Below are positions 7,504 through 20,041 of a stretch of DNA of 64,000 bases, one piece after another. The notes beneath the pieces are model-generated. The model ran no database searches. It had not been told where the DNA came from and saw nothing but the letters and a program-made list of their open reading frames with translations. The translations under genes were made by a program, and so were the position numbers. Origin of the DNA: Streptosporangiaceae bacterium NEAU-GS5 (lineage in GTDB: Bacteria; Actinomycetota; Actinomycetes; Streptosporangiales; Streptosporangiaceae); NCBI GenBank assembly GCA_017592665.1, contig JAGFNW010000032.1, forward strand, positions 1-64,000, written 5' to 3'. Every line of letters starts with the position of its first letter. Within the stretch, counting starts at the first letter, position 1.

Positions 7504-8400
7504 GTGAGTCCCGTGCGGGCGCAGGCTACGCGTACGCGTAGCCTGCGCGCCGCGCGCGGTCTCCCATTCGTCCTGCCGTATCTGCCGTTCCTCGTCGTGT
7601 TCGGCATCCTGCCGATGATCTACGCGCTCTACCTGGCCTTCACGACCGACACCGGCGACTGGGCCGGCCTCGGCAACTTCACCAGGACGATCAGCGACTA
7701 CCGCTTCCTGCCGGCGTTCGAGCACATCCTGCTCTACACAGGCGTGTGGCTCGGCTCGCTCATCGTGATCGTCGTAGGGCTGGCGCTATTGCTGCACGGC
7801 CGCGCCAACCGCGTCTCGGCGACCTTCCGCTTCCTCTTCTACATTCCAGGCGCGCTGGCCGGCGCGTCAGCCGTCCTGGTCTGGCTGTTCATGCTCGACC
7901 CATCGGTCAGCCCCGGCTCATTTCTGCTGCACCTGCTCGGGTCGCAGCTGTTCGTCGAGTCGATCGCGCCCGGAAAGCTGCCCTTCGTGTTCGCGATGAT
8001 CGCGTTCTGGACCGGAGCCGGCGGCTGGATCGTCGTCATGTACGGCGCGCTGAACACGATCCCGCACGAGCTGGAAGAGGCGGCGCGCATCGACGGCGCC
8101 GGCCCCATGACAGTCGCGCTCCGCCTGAAACTGCCGCTCATCCGCAAATGGATCGCCTATATGACGATCCTCGCCTTCGCCACCGGAACCCAGCTCTTCG
8201 TCGAGCCGCAACTGGTGAACCAGGCGAGCCTCGGATTGGTCCCCGACACCTGGTCATCGAACCAGCTCGCCTACCAGATGGCCTTCCGATATGGGGACTT
8301 CAATGCCGCCGCCGCCATCTCGGTCGACCTGATCGCGATAGGACTGATCGCGGCATGGCTCATCGTCAAGCGCACCGGACTGTTCAGGACGGGGGATTGA
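7504..8400 (+). CDS. CUT1 sugar ABC transporter permease (MalF-type)
   Basis: 298 aa from GTG 7504 with GAAGG 8 bases upstream (GTG 7489 is a weaker option). Six TM segments are visible, and the EAA loop reads LEEAARIDGAGPMTVALRLKL, the ATPase contact. Codons 6-15 lie inside a perfect 30-bp palindrome at 7519-7548, so the first part of the message can fold into a strong hairpin. It follows the SBP gene by 19 bases and overlaps the next permease by one base. Confidence 0.88.
   Translation: MSPVRAQATRTRSLRAARGLPFVLPYLPFLVVFGILPMIYALYLAFTTDTGDWAGLGNFTRTISDYRFLPAFEHILLYTGVWLGSLIVIVVGLALLLHGRANRVSATFRFLFYIPGALAGASAVLVWLFMLDPSVSPGSFLLHLLGSQLFVESIAPGKLPFVFAMIAFWTGAGGWIVVMYGALNTIPHELEEAARIDGAGPMTVALRLKLPLIRKWIAYMTILAFATGTQLFVEPQLVNQASLGLVPDTWSSNQLAYQMAFRYGDFNAAAAISVDLIAIGLIAAWLIVKRTGLFRTGD
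7519..7548. repeat. Perfect 30-bp palindrome within the start of a permease gene
   Basis: The left arm GCGCAGGCTACGCGT (7519-7533) is followed without a loop by its exact reverse complement (7534-7548). It lies 15 bases after the GTG start at 7504 and encodes RAQATRTRSLR. It could form an mRNA stem between the SBP and permease cistrons, a DNA cruciform, or a protein binding site. Confidence 0.9.
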
Positions 8401-9269
8401 TGCGGCTCGGGCGTGGCATTCGGTTCATCATTCTCACGGCGTTCGCCGTCGTATTCGTGGTGCCCATCATCTGGCTGATCCTCGCGCCGACGAAGTCCGA
8501 CGAGGCGCTGGTCACGAGCGGGCCCTTCGGTTTCGGCAGCCTCCACCAGGTCGCTCTCGCATGGCAGCATCTGGACGCGTTCAGCGACCACATTTATCGC
8601 GCGTGGATCGGCAACTCGCTCCTATATGCGCTGGGGGCGACCGCGATCGTGCTGGTCACGGCGATACCCGCCGGCTATGGCCTCGCGCTGTCAAGCTTTC
8701 CCGGCCGACGACTCGTGCTCTCGCTGACCCTGGTCGTGATGATCATGCCGGCGGCCGCTCTGGTGCTCCCGATCTTCCTTGAGCTCGACGCGCTGCATCT
8801 GATCGGGAATGCCCTGTCGGTAATCCTGCCATTCGCATTCTTTCCGTTCGGCGTCTATCTCGCCTATATCTATTATGCGACCGCCATCCCGGCCGAGCTG
8901 CTCGACGCGGCGCGCATTGACGGATGCGACGAGTGGTCCACGTTCCGTCGCATTGCTCTGCCGCTGGCCAAGCCCGTGGTCGGGCTCGTCTTCTTCTTCA
9001 GCTTCGTGGCCGACTGGAACAACTTCTTCCTGCCGTACGCTGTGCTCGGGGATTCGTCGCAGTATCCGATCCAGGTCGGCCTGTCGAACCTGCTGTCGTC
9101 GACGCCCTCGTTCAACCCTGCGGTGGGCGGCGGCGGCCAGCAGGTGGGCATATTCCGGCCTGAACTGGCGCTCGCCACCTTGCTCGCGGTCATCCCCGTC
9201 GCGATCGTGTTCCTGGTGTCGCAGCGCGCGCTGGTGCGCGGACTGGTGGCCGGGGCCGTGAAGAATTGA
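8400..9269 (+). CDS. CUT1 sugar ABC transporter permease (MalG-type)
   Basis: 289 aa. The ATG at 8400 overlaps the previous stop (TGATG), which implies translational coupling. Six TM helices, a MalG-type N-terminus without the extra helix, and the EAA loop LLDAARIDGCDEWSTFRRIALPLAKP. It pairs with the 7504-8400 permease as the membrane heterodimer. The ATPase is not encoded in this operon; in actinomycetes a shared MsiK-type ATPase commonly serves several CUT1 systems (established for Streptomyces, inferred here). Confidence 0.9.
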   Translation: MRLGRGIRFIILTAFAVVFVVPIIWLILAPTKSDEALVTSGPFGFGSLHQVALAWQHLDAFSDHIYRAWIGNSLLYALGATAIVLVTAIPAGYGLALSSFPGRRLVLSLTLVVMIMPAAALVLPIFLELDALHLIGNALSVILPFAFFPFGVYLAYIYYATAIPAELLDAARIDGCDEWSTFRRIALPLAKPVVGLVFFFSFVADWNNFFLPYAVLGDSSQYPIQVGLSNLLSSTPSFNPAVGGGGQQVGIFRPELALATLLAVIPVAIVFLVSQRALVRGLVAGAVKN

Positions 9270-9311
9270 TCGCTGATGGCCAGTGACGACCAGGATCAGC
9301 GAGGAGGGAGT

Positions 9312-10106
9312 ATGGCGATGGACGCCGAGCCGGTGATCTCCCCCGGCGACTCAGCGTCGGCCGGCGACGACGGGCACGCGGAGCCGGGCAGATATCGGCC
9401 CGGCTACGAGGTGGTGGCCGAGCAGATCCTGCAGTTCATCGCCGAGCTCGAGATGTCGCCCGGTGACCGGATGCCCACCGAGAAGGAGCTGGCGGCCCGG
9501 CTCGGCGCGAGCCGCACAGTGGTGCGCGAGGCCATCAAGATCCTTTCGGCCACCGGACGGGTCAGCGCGCAGCGGGGCCGCGGCCTGTATGTGGCCGACG
9601 GCCAGGGTGTGCTGGGTGGCACCGGGTTCGGCGGGTTCTTCATTCCCACCAATCTGGATCACATCTTCATGCTGTTCGAGTTCCGCCGGGTTCAGGAGAT
9701 CGCGGCCAGCCGTCTTGCCGCCGCTCAGGCCAGCCCCGCAGAACTACGCGTGATCGAAGCCGCGGTGCAAACCTGCCGGCACGGTCACCAGAGCGGCGAC
9801 CTGGCCCGGTTCGAGGCCGGCGACGACGCCTTCCACTTGGCCGTCGCGGCCGCCTCGCACAACTTCTTCCTCGTTGCCGCGGTGCGCGAGGCGCGCCGGC
9901 TGCAGCGGCAGGCGAGCGTGATCGGCATCCGCGGGGTCGGCGGGCACGCCGCCGAGGCGGTGGAGGAACACGACGCGATCTACCGCGCGATCCGTGACGG
10001 CCGGCCGGACGCGGCGGCCGAGGCCACCGTCGTGCACCTGGACAACACGCTGCTGGACTACCGTCGCGAGATCCAGCGCCGCGTCTTCGGCGAGAACCTG
10101 CCATGA
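9312..10106 (+). CDS. GntR-family regulator, FadR subfamily (FCD domain)
   Basis: 264 aa. ATG 9312 was chosen because GAGGAGGGAG stands just before it; an in-frame ATG at 9276 lacks this. The winged HTH spans about residues 32-95, with EQILQFIAELEMSPGDRMPTEKELAARLGASRTVVREAI the GntR signature. The FCD domain (about 110-255) has the metal-binding style residues FEAGDDAFHLAVAAASHN and HDAIYRAI. It is the last gene of the CUT1 operon and probably senses the transported or degraded sugar acid. The palindromes at 5763-5776 and 5921-5935 are its likely sites. Confidence 0.88.
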   Translation: MAMDAEPVISPGDSASAGDDGHAEPGRYRPGYEVVAEQILQFIAELEMSPGDRMPTEKELAARLGASRTVVREAIKILSATGRVSAQRGRGLYVADGQGVLGGTGFGGFFIPTNLDHIFMLFEFRRVQEIAASRLAAAQASPAELRVIEAAVQTCRHGHQSGDLARFEAGDDAFHLAVAAASHNFFLVAAVREARRLQRQASVIGIRGVGGHAAEAVEEHDAIYRAIRDGRPDAAAEATVVHLDNTLLDYRREIQRRVFGENLP

Positions 10107-10133
10107 GTCAGGCGGGACCGGCCGCCTGAACTC
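10105..10133. terminator. Hairpin terminator after the GntR gene
   Basis: TCAGGCGG (10108-10115) and CCGCCTGA (10122-10129) form a stem with a 6-base loop. GAGT and ACTC extend it with a one-base bulge. It begins at the stop codon of the GntR gene. Confidence 0.65.
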
Positions 10134-10148
10134 AGTCGGGGTGATGCT

Positions 10149-10161
10149 CCGAACGTTTCGG
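10149..10161. promoter_or_regulatory. CGAA-CGT-TTCG inverted repeat (motif E)
   Basis: CCGAACGTTTCGG has 5-bp arms around CGT. It is related to the TGAAyGTTTCA elements at 31655, 41867, 55557 and 59105. Confidence 0.4.
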
Positions 10162-10438
10162 GCTCGTCCGGCGGTCGTGTGGCCGACACCTGGGACAACC
10201 GGAGTGATGATCGCCTTAACTTTCCGCGCGCCGCGTCGGCTGGGCGGTGCAGGGGATTGCCGCTCTGAAATTTCAGCACGCCTCCCGCTTTAACGTACGA
10301 CGCCTGGCCAGCGAAGAAGGCCTCGGGCCGCCGGATGGCGGGACGATGATCAGCGCCTCTCCTTGACCGGACCGGACGCCTCGTATTTGCTCCCGTGCAC
10401 CACCACCCATCATCTGCAGGCTGGCGTGATGACACGGA

Positions 10439-10452
10439 TGTTAGCGATAACA
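10439..10452. promoter_or_regulatory. Operator family B: TGTTAGCGATAACA
   Basis: Near-perfect 14-bp palindrome, one base off TGTTAGCGCTAACA, located 134 bases before the CE1 esterase start. One of seven such sites in the window. LacI-family operators typically have a central CG like this. Confidence 0.65.
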
Positions 10453-10585
10453 GTGCGGCTGCGCTCTCGCCTGCCCACGACCGTCCCCGACCTCAGAATC
10501 GCTGATGAGAGGACTGCAGCTGGCATGTCGAAGCCAATCGATCCACCCCGGATCGCCCCCTCGGCGGGGCAGAGGGAGCTGTGTA

Positions 10586-12100
10586 ATGGCGCGCCGTAAA
10601 TCCCTCATCGCCGCTGTGGCGATCGCGGCGCTGCTCGTCATGGTGACCGGCGGTACGACGCTGAGCGCCGCCGCGGCGACGGCAGGATGCGGCAAGACGC
10701 CGACGCTGAGCAGCGGTACGCGGTCGATCCAGACCAGCGGTAAGACCCGCTCCTACATTCTTCGGCTTCCCGACAACTACCGAAACGACACCCCCTACCG
10801 GCTGATCTTCGGGTTCCACTGGCTCGGCGGTACGGCCAACGACGTCGACTCGGGCGGATCGAGTGGGTACACCTGGTCGTTCTACGGACTCAGGCAGCTG
10901 TCGAACAACGGCGCGATCTTCGTCGCGCCCCAAGGGTTCAACAACGGCTGGGCCAATTCCGGCGGCGAGGACCTGACCTTCGTCGACGACCTGGTCCGGC
11001 TCATCGAGTCGGATCTCTGCGTCGACACCACACAGCTGTTCGCCACGGGTTTCAGCTACGGCGGCGCCATGAGCTACGCGGTCGCGTGCGCCCGGGCGAG
11101 CGTCTTCCGCGCGGTCGCGGTCTTCTCCGGCGCGCAGCTGAGCGGGTGCAGCGGCGGCACGCAGCCGATCGCCTATCTCGGCTTCCACGGCATCGGGGAC
11201 CCCGTGCTGAACATCTCCCAGGGACGGGCGCTGCGTGACACGTTCGTCCGCAACAACGGCTGTACCGCCCAGAACCCCCCTGAGCCCAGTTCGGGCAGCC
11301 GGACGCACATCATCACGGCCTACTCGGGGTGCCGGGCCGGCTATCCGGTCGTCTGGGCCGCGTTCGACAACGGTCACACACCCGCTCCGGTAGAGGGCAG
11401 CAACAACACCGAAAACGGGGCCACGACCTGGACCAAGGCAGTGGTGTGGAACTTCTTCACGCAGTTCCAGTCGGGCACGACCGACACCACCGCGCCGTCC
11501 ACCCCGGGCACTCCGGCGGCGTCCAATGTGACCGCCGGCGGCGCCACCCTTACCTGGACCGCGTCCACCGATCAAGGCGGCTCCGGCCTCGCCGGCTATG
11601 ACGTCTACCGGGAACAGGGCGCGACCGATCCACTCCTCGGCCAGTCCACCACCAACTCGATCAACCTGACCGGACTGACCGCGAACACCCAATACCAGGT
11701 GTACGTACGGGCCCGTGACGGCGCCGGCAACCTGTCCGCCGGCTCCCCGCTCGCCACCTTCACCACGTCCGCCGGCACCGGAGGCGGCGCCTGCACCGCC
11801 GTGCCGACCGTGCAGAGCCAGTGGAGCACCGGCTACGTGATCCAGCCGTTGACCATCACCAACACCAGCAGCTCGACGATCACCAGCTGGACGGTCACCT
11901 TCACGCTTCCCTCCGGGCACACCCTGAGCGGTTCCTGGAACGCCACGGTCACCACCAGCGGGCAGACCGTCACCGTCAAGAGCGTGAGCCACAACGGCAC
12001 GCTGTCTCCCGGAGCGAGCACCACCAGCTTCGGCTATCAGGGCAGCCGCCCGGCCGGCAACACGACGCTGCCGTCCGGATACACCTGCACCAGCCCGTAG
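10586..12100 (+). CDS. Secreted CE1/PHB-depolymerase-like esterase with FN3 and CBM2 (probable feruloyl esterase)
   Basis: 504 aa, ATG 10586. A Sec signal peptide ends near residue 30 (SAAAAT). The alpha/beta-hydrolase domain (about 35-290) has the nucleophile elbow GFSYGGAM, an Asp in HGIGDPV and a His in FDNGHTPAP. Its fold and spacing match CE1 feruloyl esterase/PHB depolymerase proteins. An FN3 domain (about 300-390; TAPSTPGTPAASNV... YQVYVRARDGAGN) and a CBM2-type cellulose-binding domain (about 400-504; VQSQWSTGYVIQPLTITNTS) follow. It would act outside the cell, releasing ferulate from arabinoxylan. It is the only secreted enzyme here with CBM2 rather than a RICIN trefoil. An operator of family B lies upstream. 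Confidence 0.82.
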   Translation: MARRKSLIAAVAIAALLVMVTGGTTLSAAAATAGCGKTPTLSSGTRSIQTSGKTRSYILRLPDNYRNDTPYRLIFGFHWLGGTANDVDSGGSSGYTWSFYGLRQLSNNGAIFVAPQGFNNGWANSGGEDLTFVDDLVRLIESDLCVDTTQLFATGFSYGGAMSYAVACARASVFRAVAVFSGAQLSGCSGGTQPIAYLGFHGIGDPVLNISQGRALRDTFVRNNGCTAQNPPEPSSGSRTHIITAYSGCRAGYPVVWAAFDNGHTPAPVEGSNNTENGATTWTKAVVWNFFTQFQSGTTDTTAPSTPGTPAASNVTAGGATLTWTASTDQGGSGLAGYDVYREQGATDPLLGQSTTNSINLTGLTANTQYQVYVRARDGAGNLSAGSPLATFTTSAGTGGGACTAVPTVQSQWSTGYVIQPLTITNTSSSTITSWTVTFTLPSGHTLSGSWNATVTTSGQTVTVKSVSHNGTLSPGASTTSFGYQGSRPAGNTTLPSGYTCTSP

Positions 12101-12115
12101 ACGATCGGCCGGAGC

Positions 12116-12146
12116 GCGCCCACGCCGGTCTCCCCGGCGTGGGCGC
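12116..12146. terminator. Strong hairpin terminator after the esterase gene
   Basis: A 13-bp stem, GCGCCCACGCCGG (12116-12128) with CCGGCGTGGGCGC (12134-12146), has a 5-base loop and lies 15 bases after the stop at 12100. Confidence 0.8.
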
Positions 12147-12167
12147 CCTCGGATGGCCTGGCTCATA

Positions 12168-12179
12168 CGAATCGTTTCG
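12168..12179. promoter_or_regulatory. Operator family A: CGAATCGTTTCG
   Basis: 12-bp inverted repeat (one mismatch) between the terminator at 12116 and the GH54 gene, paired with a family B site at 12365. Confidence 0.6.
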
Positions 12180-12287
12180 ATAACATCGTCGACACCGATT
12201 CGGCCGCCTGCGGATGAATGGTTCATCGCCGCCGATCGCGGCATGCCCCTTCGGCGTGCGGTTTGCCGCCGGAACAGGGTGCTGCCC

Positions 12288-12315
12288 TTGACAGGGCCTT
12301 GGCGCGCGGTATGTG
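12288..12315 (+). promoter_or_regulatory. Candidate promoter of RICIN-GH54 gene
   Basis: TTGACA at 12288-12293, a 16-base spacer, then TATGTG. The family B operator starts about 50 bases downstream of the -10, where a repressor would block elongation or initiation. Confidence 0.4.
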
Positions 12316-12364
12316 CTCCGCTCCACCACCGACCACCAAACGATTCGACAGACGGCACAGTCTT

Positions 12365-12378
12365 TGTTAGCGCTAACA
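12365..12378. promoter_or_regulatory. Operator family B: TGTTAGCGCTAACA
   Basis: Perfect 14-bp palindrome 20 bases before the start codon at 12398, so it overlaps the untranslated leader and sits just ahead of the ribosome site GAAGGAG. Confidence 0.75.
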
Positions 12379-12397
12379 TCGCGCGAAGGAGTAGCAC

Positions 12398-13924
12398 ATG
12401 CCCTTATCCGTTCCCCCGCCGGGCCGCGCGTCTCGTACGCGTCGCTCGCCGGTCGTCACCGTGGCGGTGCTGCTGGCCACGGTGCTGGCCACGGTGCTGG
12501 TAACCGAGTCGATGTGGGCGGTCCCCGCGTCGGCCGCGCCGGCGCCCCTTGTCAGCGCCGCGTCCGGGCGGTGCCTGGACGTCGCGGGCAACATCGACAC
12601 GCTGGGCACCGGGTTGCAGATCTGGGACTGCAACGGTCAGGCGAACCAGGCGTTCGAGTTCACCTCCGCGGGTGAACTGCGGACGTTCAACGGCACCCGG
12701 TGCGTGGACGCGTCCAACAACGGGACCGCGCCGGGCACTCGCGTGGTGATCTGGTCGTGCAACGGCCAGAACAACCAGAAGTGGCGGCAGAACAGCGACG
12801 GATCGATCACCGGCACGCAGTCGGGGCTGTGCCTGGACGTCAACGGAGCGGCCACGGCCAACGGCACGCAGGTCATCCTGTGGACCTGCAACGGCCAGAG
12901 CAACCAGAGGTGGAGCGCGTCGACGTCGCCCACGCCGACACCCACGCCTCCGCCGTCCGGCTCGCGCCCGTGCGACATCTACGCCTCGGGAGGCACCCCC
13001 TGCGTGGCCGCGCACAGCACCACGCGCGCGCTCTACCGCTCCTACAGCGGCAACCTCTACCAGGTCAGGCGCTCATCGGACAACACGACCAGGAACATCG
13101 CCGTCCTGACCGCCGGCGGCGCCGCCAACGCCGCGGCCCAGGACTCCTTCTGCTCGGGCACCTCGTGCGTCATCACGGTCGTCTACGACCAGTCCGGCAG
13201 GGGCAACGACCTGTGGTATCAGGGATCGAGCGTGGTCCCGGGCTCCAGCTCGAGCAGGCCTGCGACCGCGACGTCCGAGTCGCTGACGGTGGGCGGGAAC
13301 AAGGCCTACTCGCTGTTCATCAACCCCAATAACAGCTACTGGAGGGACGGCCACACGACCGGCGTTCCCACCGGCACCGCGCCTGAAGGCATGTACATGG
13401 TGACCAGTGGCACGCACGTCAACGGCGGCTGCTGCTTCGACTACGGCAACAGCGAGACGGACCGGCGGGCGGACGGCGCCGGCGCCATGGACGCCATCAA
13501 CTTCAGCACGCAGTGCTGGTTCGGCGGCTGCTCCGGCAGCGGCCCGTGGGTCCAGGCCGATCTCGAATTCGGCTTGTACTCCGGCGGCAGCCAGAGCTGG
13601 AACACTAACCAGCGCGCTTTCACCAGCAAATTCGTCACCGCGACGCTGAAGAACAACGGCACGACCAGATTCGCGATCAAGGGAAGCAACGCCCAGTCGG
13701 GCGGCCTGTTCACCCTCTATGACGGGTCGCTTCCCCCGGGATACAACCCGATGAAGAAGCAGGGCGCCATCATCCTCGGCAGCGGCGGCGACTGCTGCAA
13801 GCCGGGTGGCGGGGCCAACCTCAGCGCCGGCACCTTCTACGAAGGAGCCATGGTCGCCGGCTTCCCGTCCGACGCGACCGAGAACGCGGTGCAGGCCGAC
13901 GTCATCGCCGCCGGCTACCGCTGA
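12398..13924 (+). CDS. Secreted alpha-L-arabinofuranosidase, N-terminal RICIN trefoil + GH54 catalytic domain
   Basis: 508 aa. The signal peptide ends around residue 47 (PASAAPAP). The RICIN/CBM13-like trefoil (about 48-178) has three QxW-type repeats ([29 protein letters not shown]). A proline-threonine linker follows, then the GH54 domain (about 190-508), starting [23 protein letters not shown]. The likely nucleophile Glu lies in PWVQADLEFGLY, and the acid/base Asp near GSGGDCCKPG. It should release arabinose from arabinoxylan or arabinan. GH54 enzymes usually carry a C-terminal CBM42; here an N-terminal RICIN replaces it. A 12-base tandem repeat lies within the signal peptide codons. Operators A and B are both upstream. 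Confidence 0.88.
   Translation: MPLSVPPPGRASRTRRSPVVTVAVLLATVLATVLVTESMWAVPASAAPAPLVSAASGRCLDVAGNIDTLGTGLQIWDCNGQANQAFEFTSAGELRTFNGTRCVDASNNGTAPGTRVVIWSCNGQNNQKWRQNSDGSITGTQSGLCLDVNGAATANGTQVILWTCNGQSNQRWSASTSPTPTPTPPPSGSRPCDIYASGGTPCVAAHSTTRALYRSYSGNLYQVRRSSDNTTRNIAVLTAGGAANAAAQDSFCSGTSCVITVVYDQSGRGNDLWYQGSSVVPGSSSSRPATATSESLTVGGNKAYSLFINPNNSYWRDGHTTGVPTGTAPEGMYMVTSGTHVNGGCCFDYGNSETDRRADGAGAMDAINFSTQCWFGGCSGSGPWVQADLEFGLYSGGSQSWNTNQRAFTSKFVTATLKNNGTTRFAIKGSNAQSGGLFTLYDGSLPPGYNPMKKQGAIILGSGGDCCKPGGGANLSAGTFYEGAMVAGFPSDATENAVQADVIAAGYR
12473..12496 (+). repeat. Tandem 12-bp repeat in signal-peptide codons
   Basis: CTGGCCACGGTG occurs twice in a row (12473-12484, 12485-12496) and encodes LATVLATV in the hydrophobic core of the signal peptide. 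A similar repeat occurs at 32049-32072 in the GH62 gene. It suggests slippage changing signal-peptide length in 4-residue steps. Confidence 0.7.
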
Positions 13925-13931
13925 CCCGTGT

Positions 13932-13966
13932 GGCCGGGCGCTCCACACTGGCGTGGGCGCCCGGCC
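13932..13966. terminator. Bidirectional terminator between convergent genes
   Basis: GGCCGGGCGC (13932-13941) pairs with GCGCCCGGCC (13957-13966). The loop contains an inner CCAC/GTGG stem. It lies between the GH54 stop (13924) and the convergent beta-helix gene's end (13982). Confidence 0.8.
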
Positions 13967-13981
13967 TTCCGGGGTCGTGGA

Positions 13982-16378
<2,397 letters not shown>

Positions 16379-16407
16379 TCACTTTCCGAAGGGAGTCGGC
16401 GTCGCCG

Positions 16408-18900
<2,493 letters not shown>

Positions 18901-18961
18901 TCACCACCGACCCGCAGGAGGAAACCGCTTCAGGCCTAAGTCTGGAAATCACTCAAGAAGA

Positions 18962-18989
18962 TGTCAAGACGATAACGCGAATCGGTTCG
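18962..18989 (-). promoter_or_regulatory. Operator family A (CGAATCGGTTCG, 18978-18989) next to a minus-strand -35
   Basis: On the minus strand the operator is followed after 10 bases by TTGACA (18967-18962), 164 bases upstream of the GH59 start. The -10 is poorly defined (CAGACT at 17-base spacing). It would control the GH59/beta-helix pair. The distance to the transporter permease end (18998) is only 9 bases. Confidence 0.55.
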
Positions 18990-18997
18990 ATAGCTCC

Positions 18998-20041
18998 CTA
19001 TTCTTGGGCCTTGCCTCCGGTGATGCGTGAGGTGATCAGTGCGATCAGGATGATCGAGCCGTTGAGCGCCTGAATCCATTGGGCGGGGACCCCGGCCAGG
19101 GTGAGCACGTTCTGGATCATGAACAGCAGCAGGATGCCGGTGAAGGCTCCGAACATGGTGCCCTTGCCGCCGTTGAGGCTGACCCCTCCGATGACGGCGG
19201 CCGCGAACACCGTGAAGATGTAGCCGTTTCCCTGGGCGGAGGCCACCGAGGCCAGTCGCCCCGACAGCATCAGGCCGGCGAGCGCGGCCAGCAGGCTGCC
19301 GGTGATGATCACGATCGACAGCACCCGGTCCGTGCGGATGCCGGCCGCCTTGGCGGCGTCGATGTTGCCGCCGATCGCGTACAGCGACCGGCCGAAGCTC
19401 GTCCAGCCGAGAACGACGATGGCCACCGCGAACAGCAGCAGGCAGATCCAGATGGACGCCGGCATGCCGAACCACTGCGTCGTACCCAGGTAGAGCATCG
19501 ACGGCGGCAGCTGGAAGAAGGTCTGTCCTCCGGAGATGCCGGTGAGGATGCCGCGCAGCACGATCAGCATGCCCAGCGTCACGATGAACCCGTTGAGCCC
19601 GAATCGGATGATGAACAGCGCATTGATCGCGCCGATGGCCACGCCGACGGCGAGGGCGACGGGCACGGACCAGGCGCCCGGCAGGAGCCCCAGGCCGTGT
19701 CCCGGACCGGCGGGCACGACCAGCCAGGCCGCCACGCCGGGGGCCAGGCCCATCGTGGACTCCAGGGACAGATCCATCTTCTTCACGATCAGGATCAGCG
19801 TCTGGGCCAGGACCAGGAGCGCCATCTCCGACATGGTCTGCAGGACGTTGATGAGGTTGTCGGTCTGCAGGAACACCGGATTGACGATCTGCCCGACGAT
19901 GGCGATCACGATGATGGCCGGCACGAGGGCGAGGTCGCGCAGCCGGGCCAGCCGTATCCGCCCGCCCAGTAGCCCGCCCCGGTTCCCCCTTCCTCCGGGG
20001 GCGGAGCCGGCGGCGGTGCCGGCGACGACGGTCTCAGGCAT
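18998..20041 (-). CDS. CUT2 (RbsC-like) sugar ABC transporter permease
   Basis: 347 aa from the ATG at 20041 (GGAGGGAG upstream); it overlaps the ATPase gene by 8 bases. Hydrophobic throughout with about 8-10 TM segments. RbsC-type motifs include GMLIVLRGILTGISGG, FGRSLYAIGGNIDAAKAAGIRTDRV and AAAVIGGVSLNGGKGTMFGAFTGILLL. It is the third component of a complete SBP-ATPase-permease unit directly behind L-fuconate dehydratase and SDR genes, so L-fucose or a related deoxysugar is the likely substrate (inference). Confidence 0.88.
   Translation of the reverse strand: MPETVVAGTAAGSAPGGRGNRGGLLGGRIRLARLRDLALVPAIIVIAIVGQIVNPVFLQTDNLINVLQTMSEMALLVLAQTLILIVKKMDLSLESTMGLAPGVAAWLVVPAGPGHGLGLLPGAWSVPVALAVGVAIGAINALFIIRFGLNGFIVTLGMLIVLRGILTGISGGQTFFQLPPSMLYLGTTQWFGMPASIWICLLLFAVAIVVLGWTSFGRSLYAIGGNIDAAKAAGIRTDRVLSIVIITGSLLAALAGLMLSGRLASVASAQGNGYIFTVFAAAVIGGVSLNGGKGTMFGAFTGILLLFMIQNVLTLAGVPAQWIQALNGSIILIALITSRITGGKAQE

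Larger units (their letters stand above)
10107..10585. promoter_or_regulatory. Upstream region of the CE1 esterase gene
   Basis: This 479-base stretch has no convincing gene. It holds the terminator at 10105-10133, a CCGAA-CGT-TTCGG repeat at 10149-10161 and a TGTTAGCGATAACA operator-like site at 10439-10452. A ribosome site (AGAGGGA) precedes the ATG at 10586. A possible weak promoter with TTGACC at 10363 has too short a spacer to be sure. Confidence 0.5.

Noticed and set aside
7746-8399. Upstream extension of the second permease
   Set aside because: It is the +1 frame of the first permease; the real start is the ATG overlapping the stop at 8400.
10363-10389. TTGACC ... TATTTG promoter for the CE1 esterase
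   Set aside because: The spacer is only 15 bases; left as a remark in the regulatory region.
12548-12915. Internal triplicated DNA in the RICIN genes as tandem repeats
   Set aside because: These are the three protein subdomains of each trefoil, similar by fold and diverged in DNA, not simple repeats.
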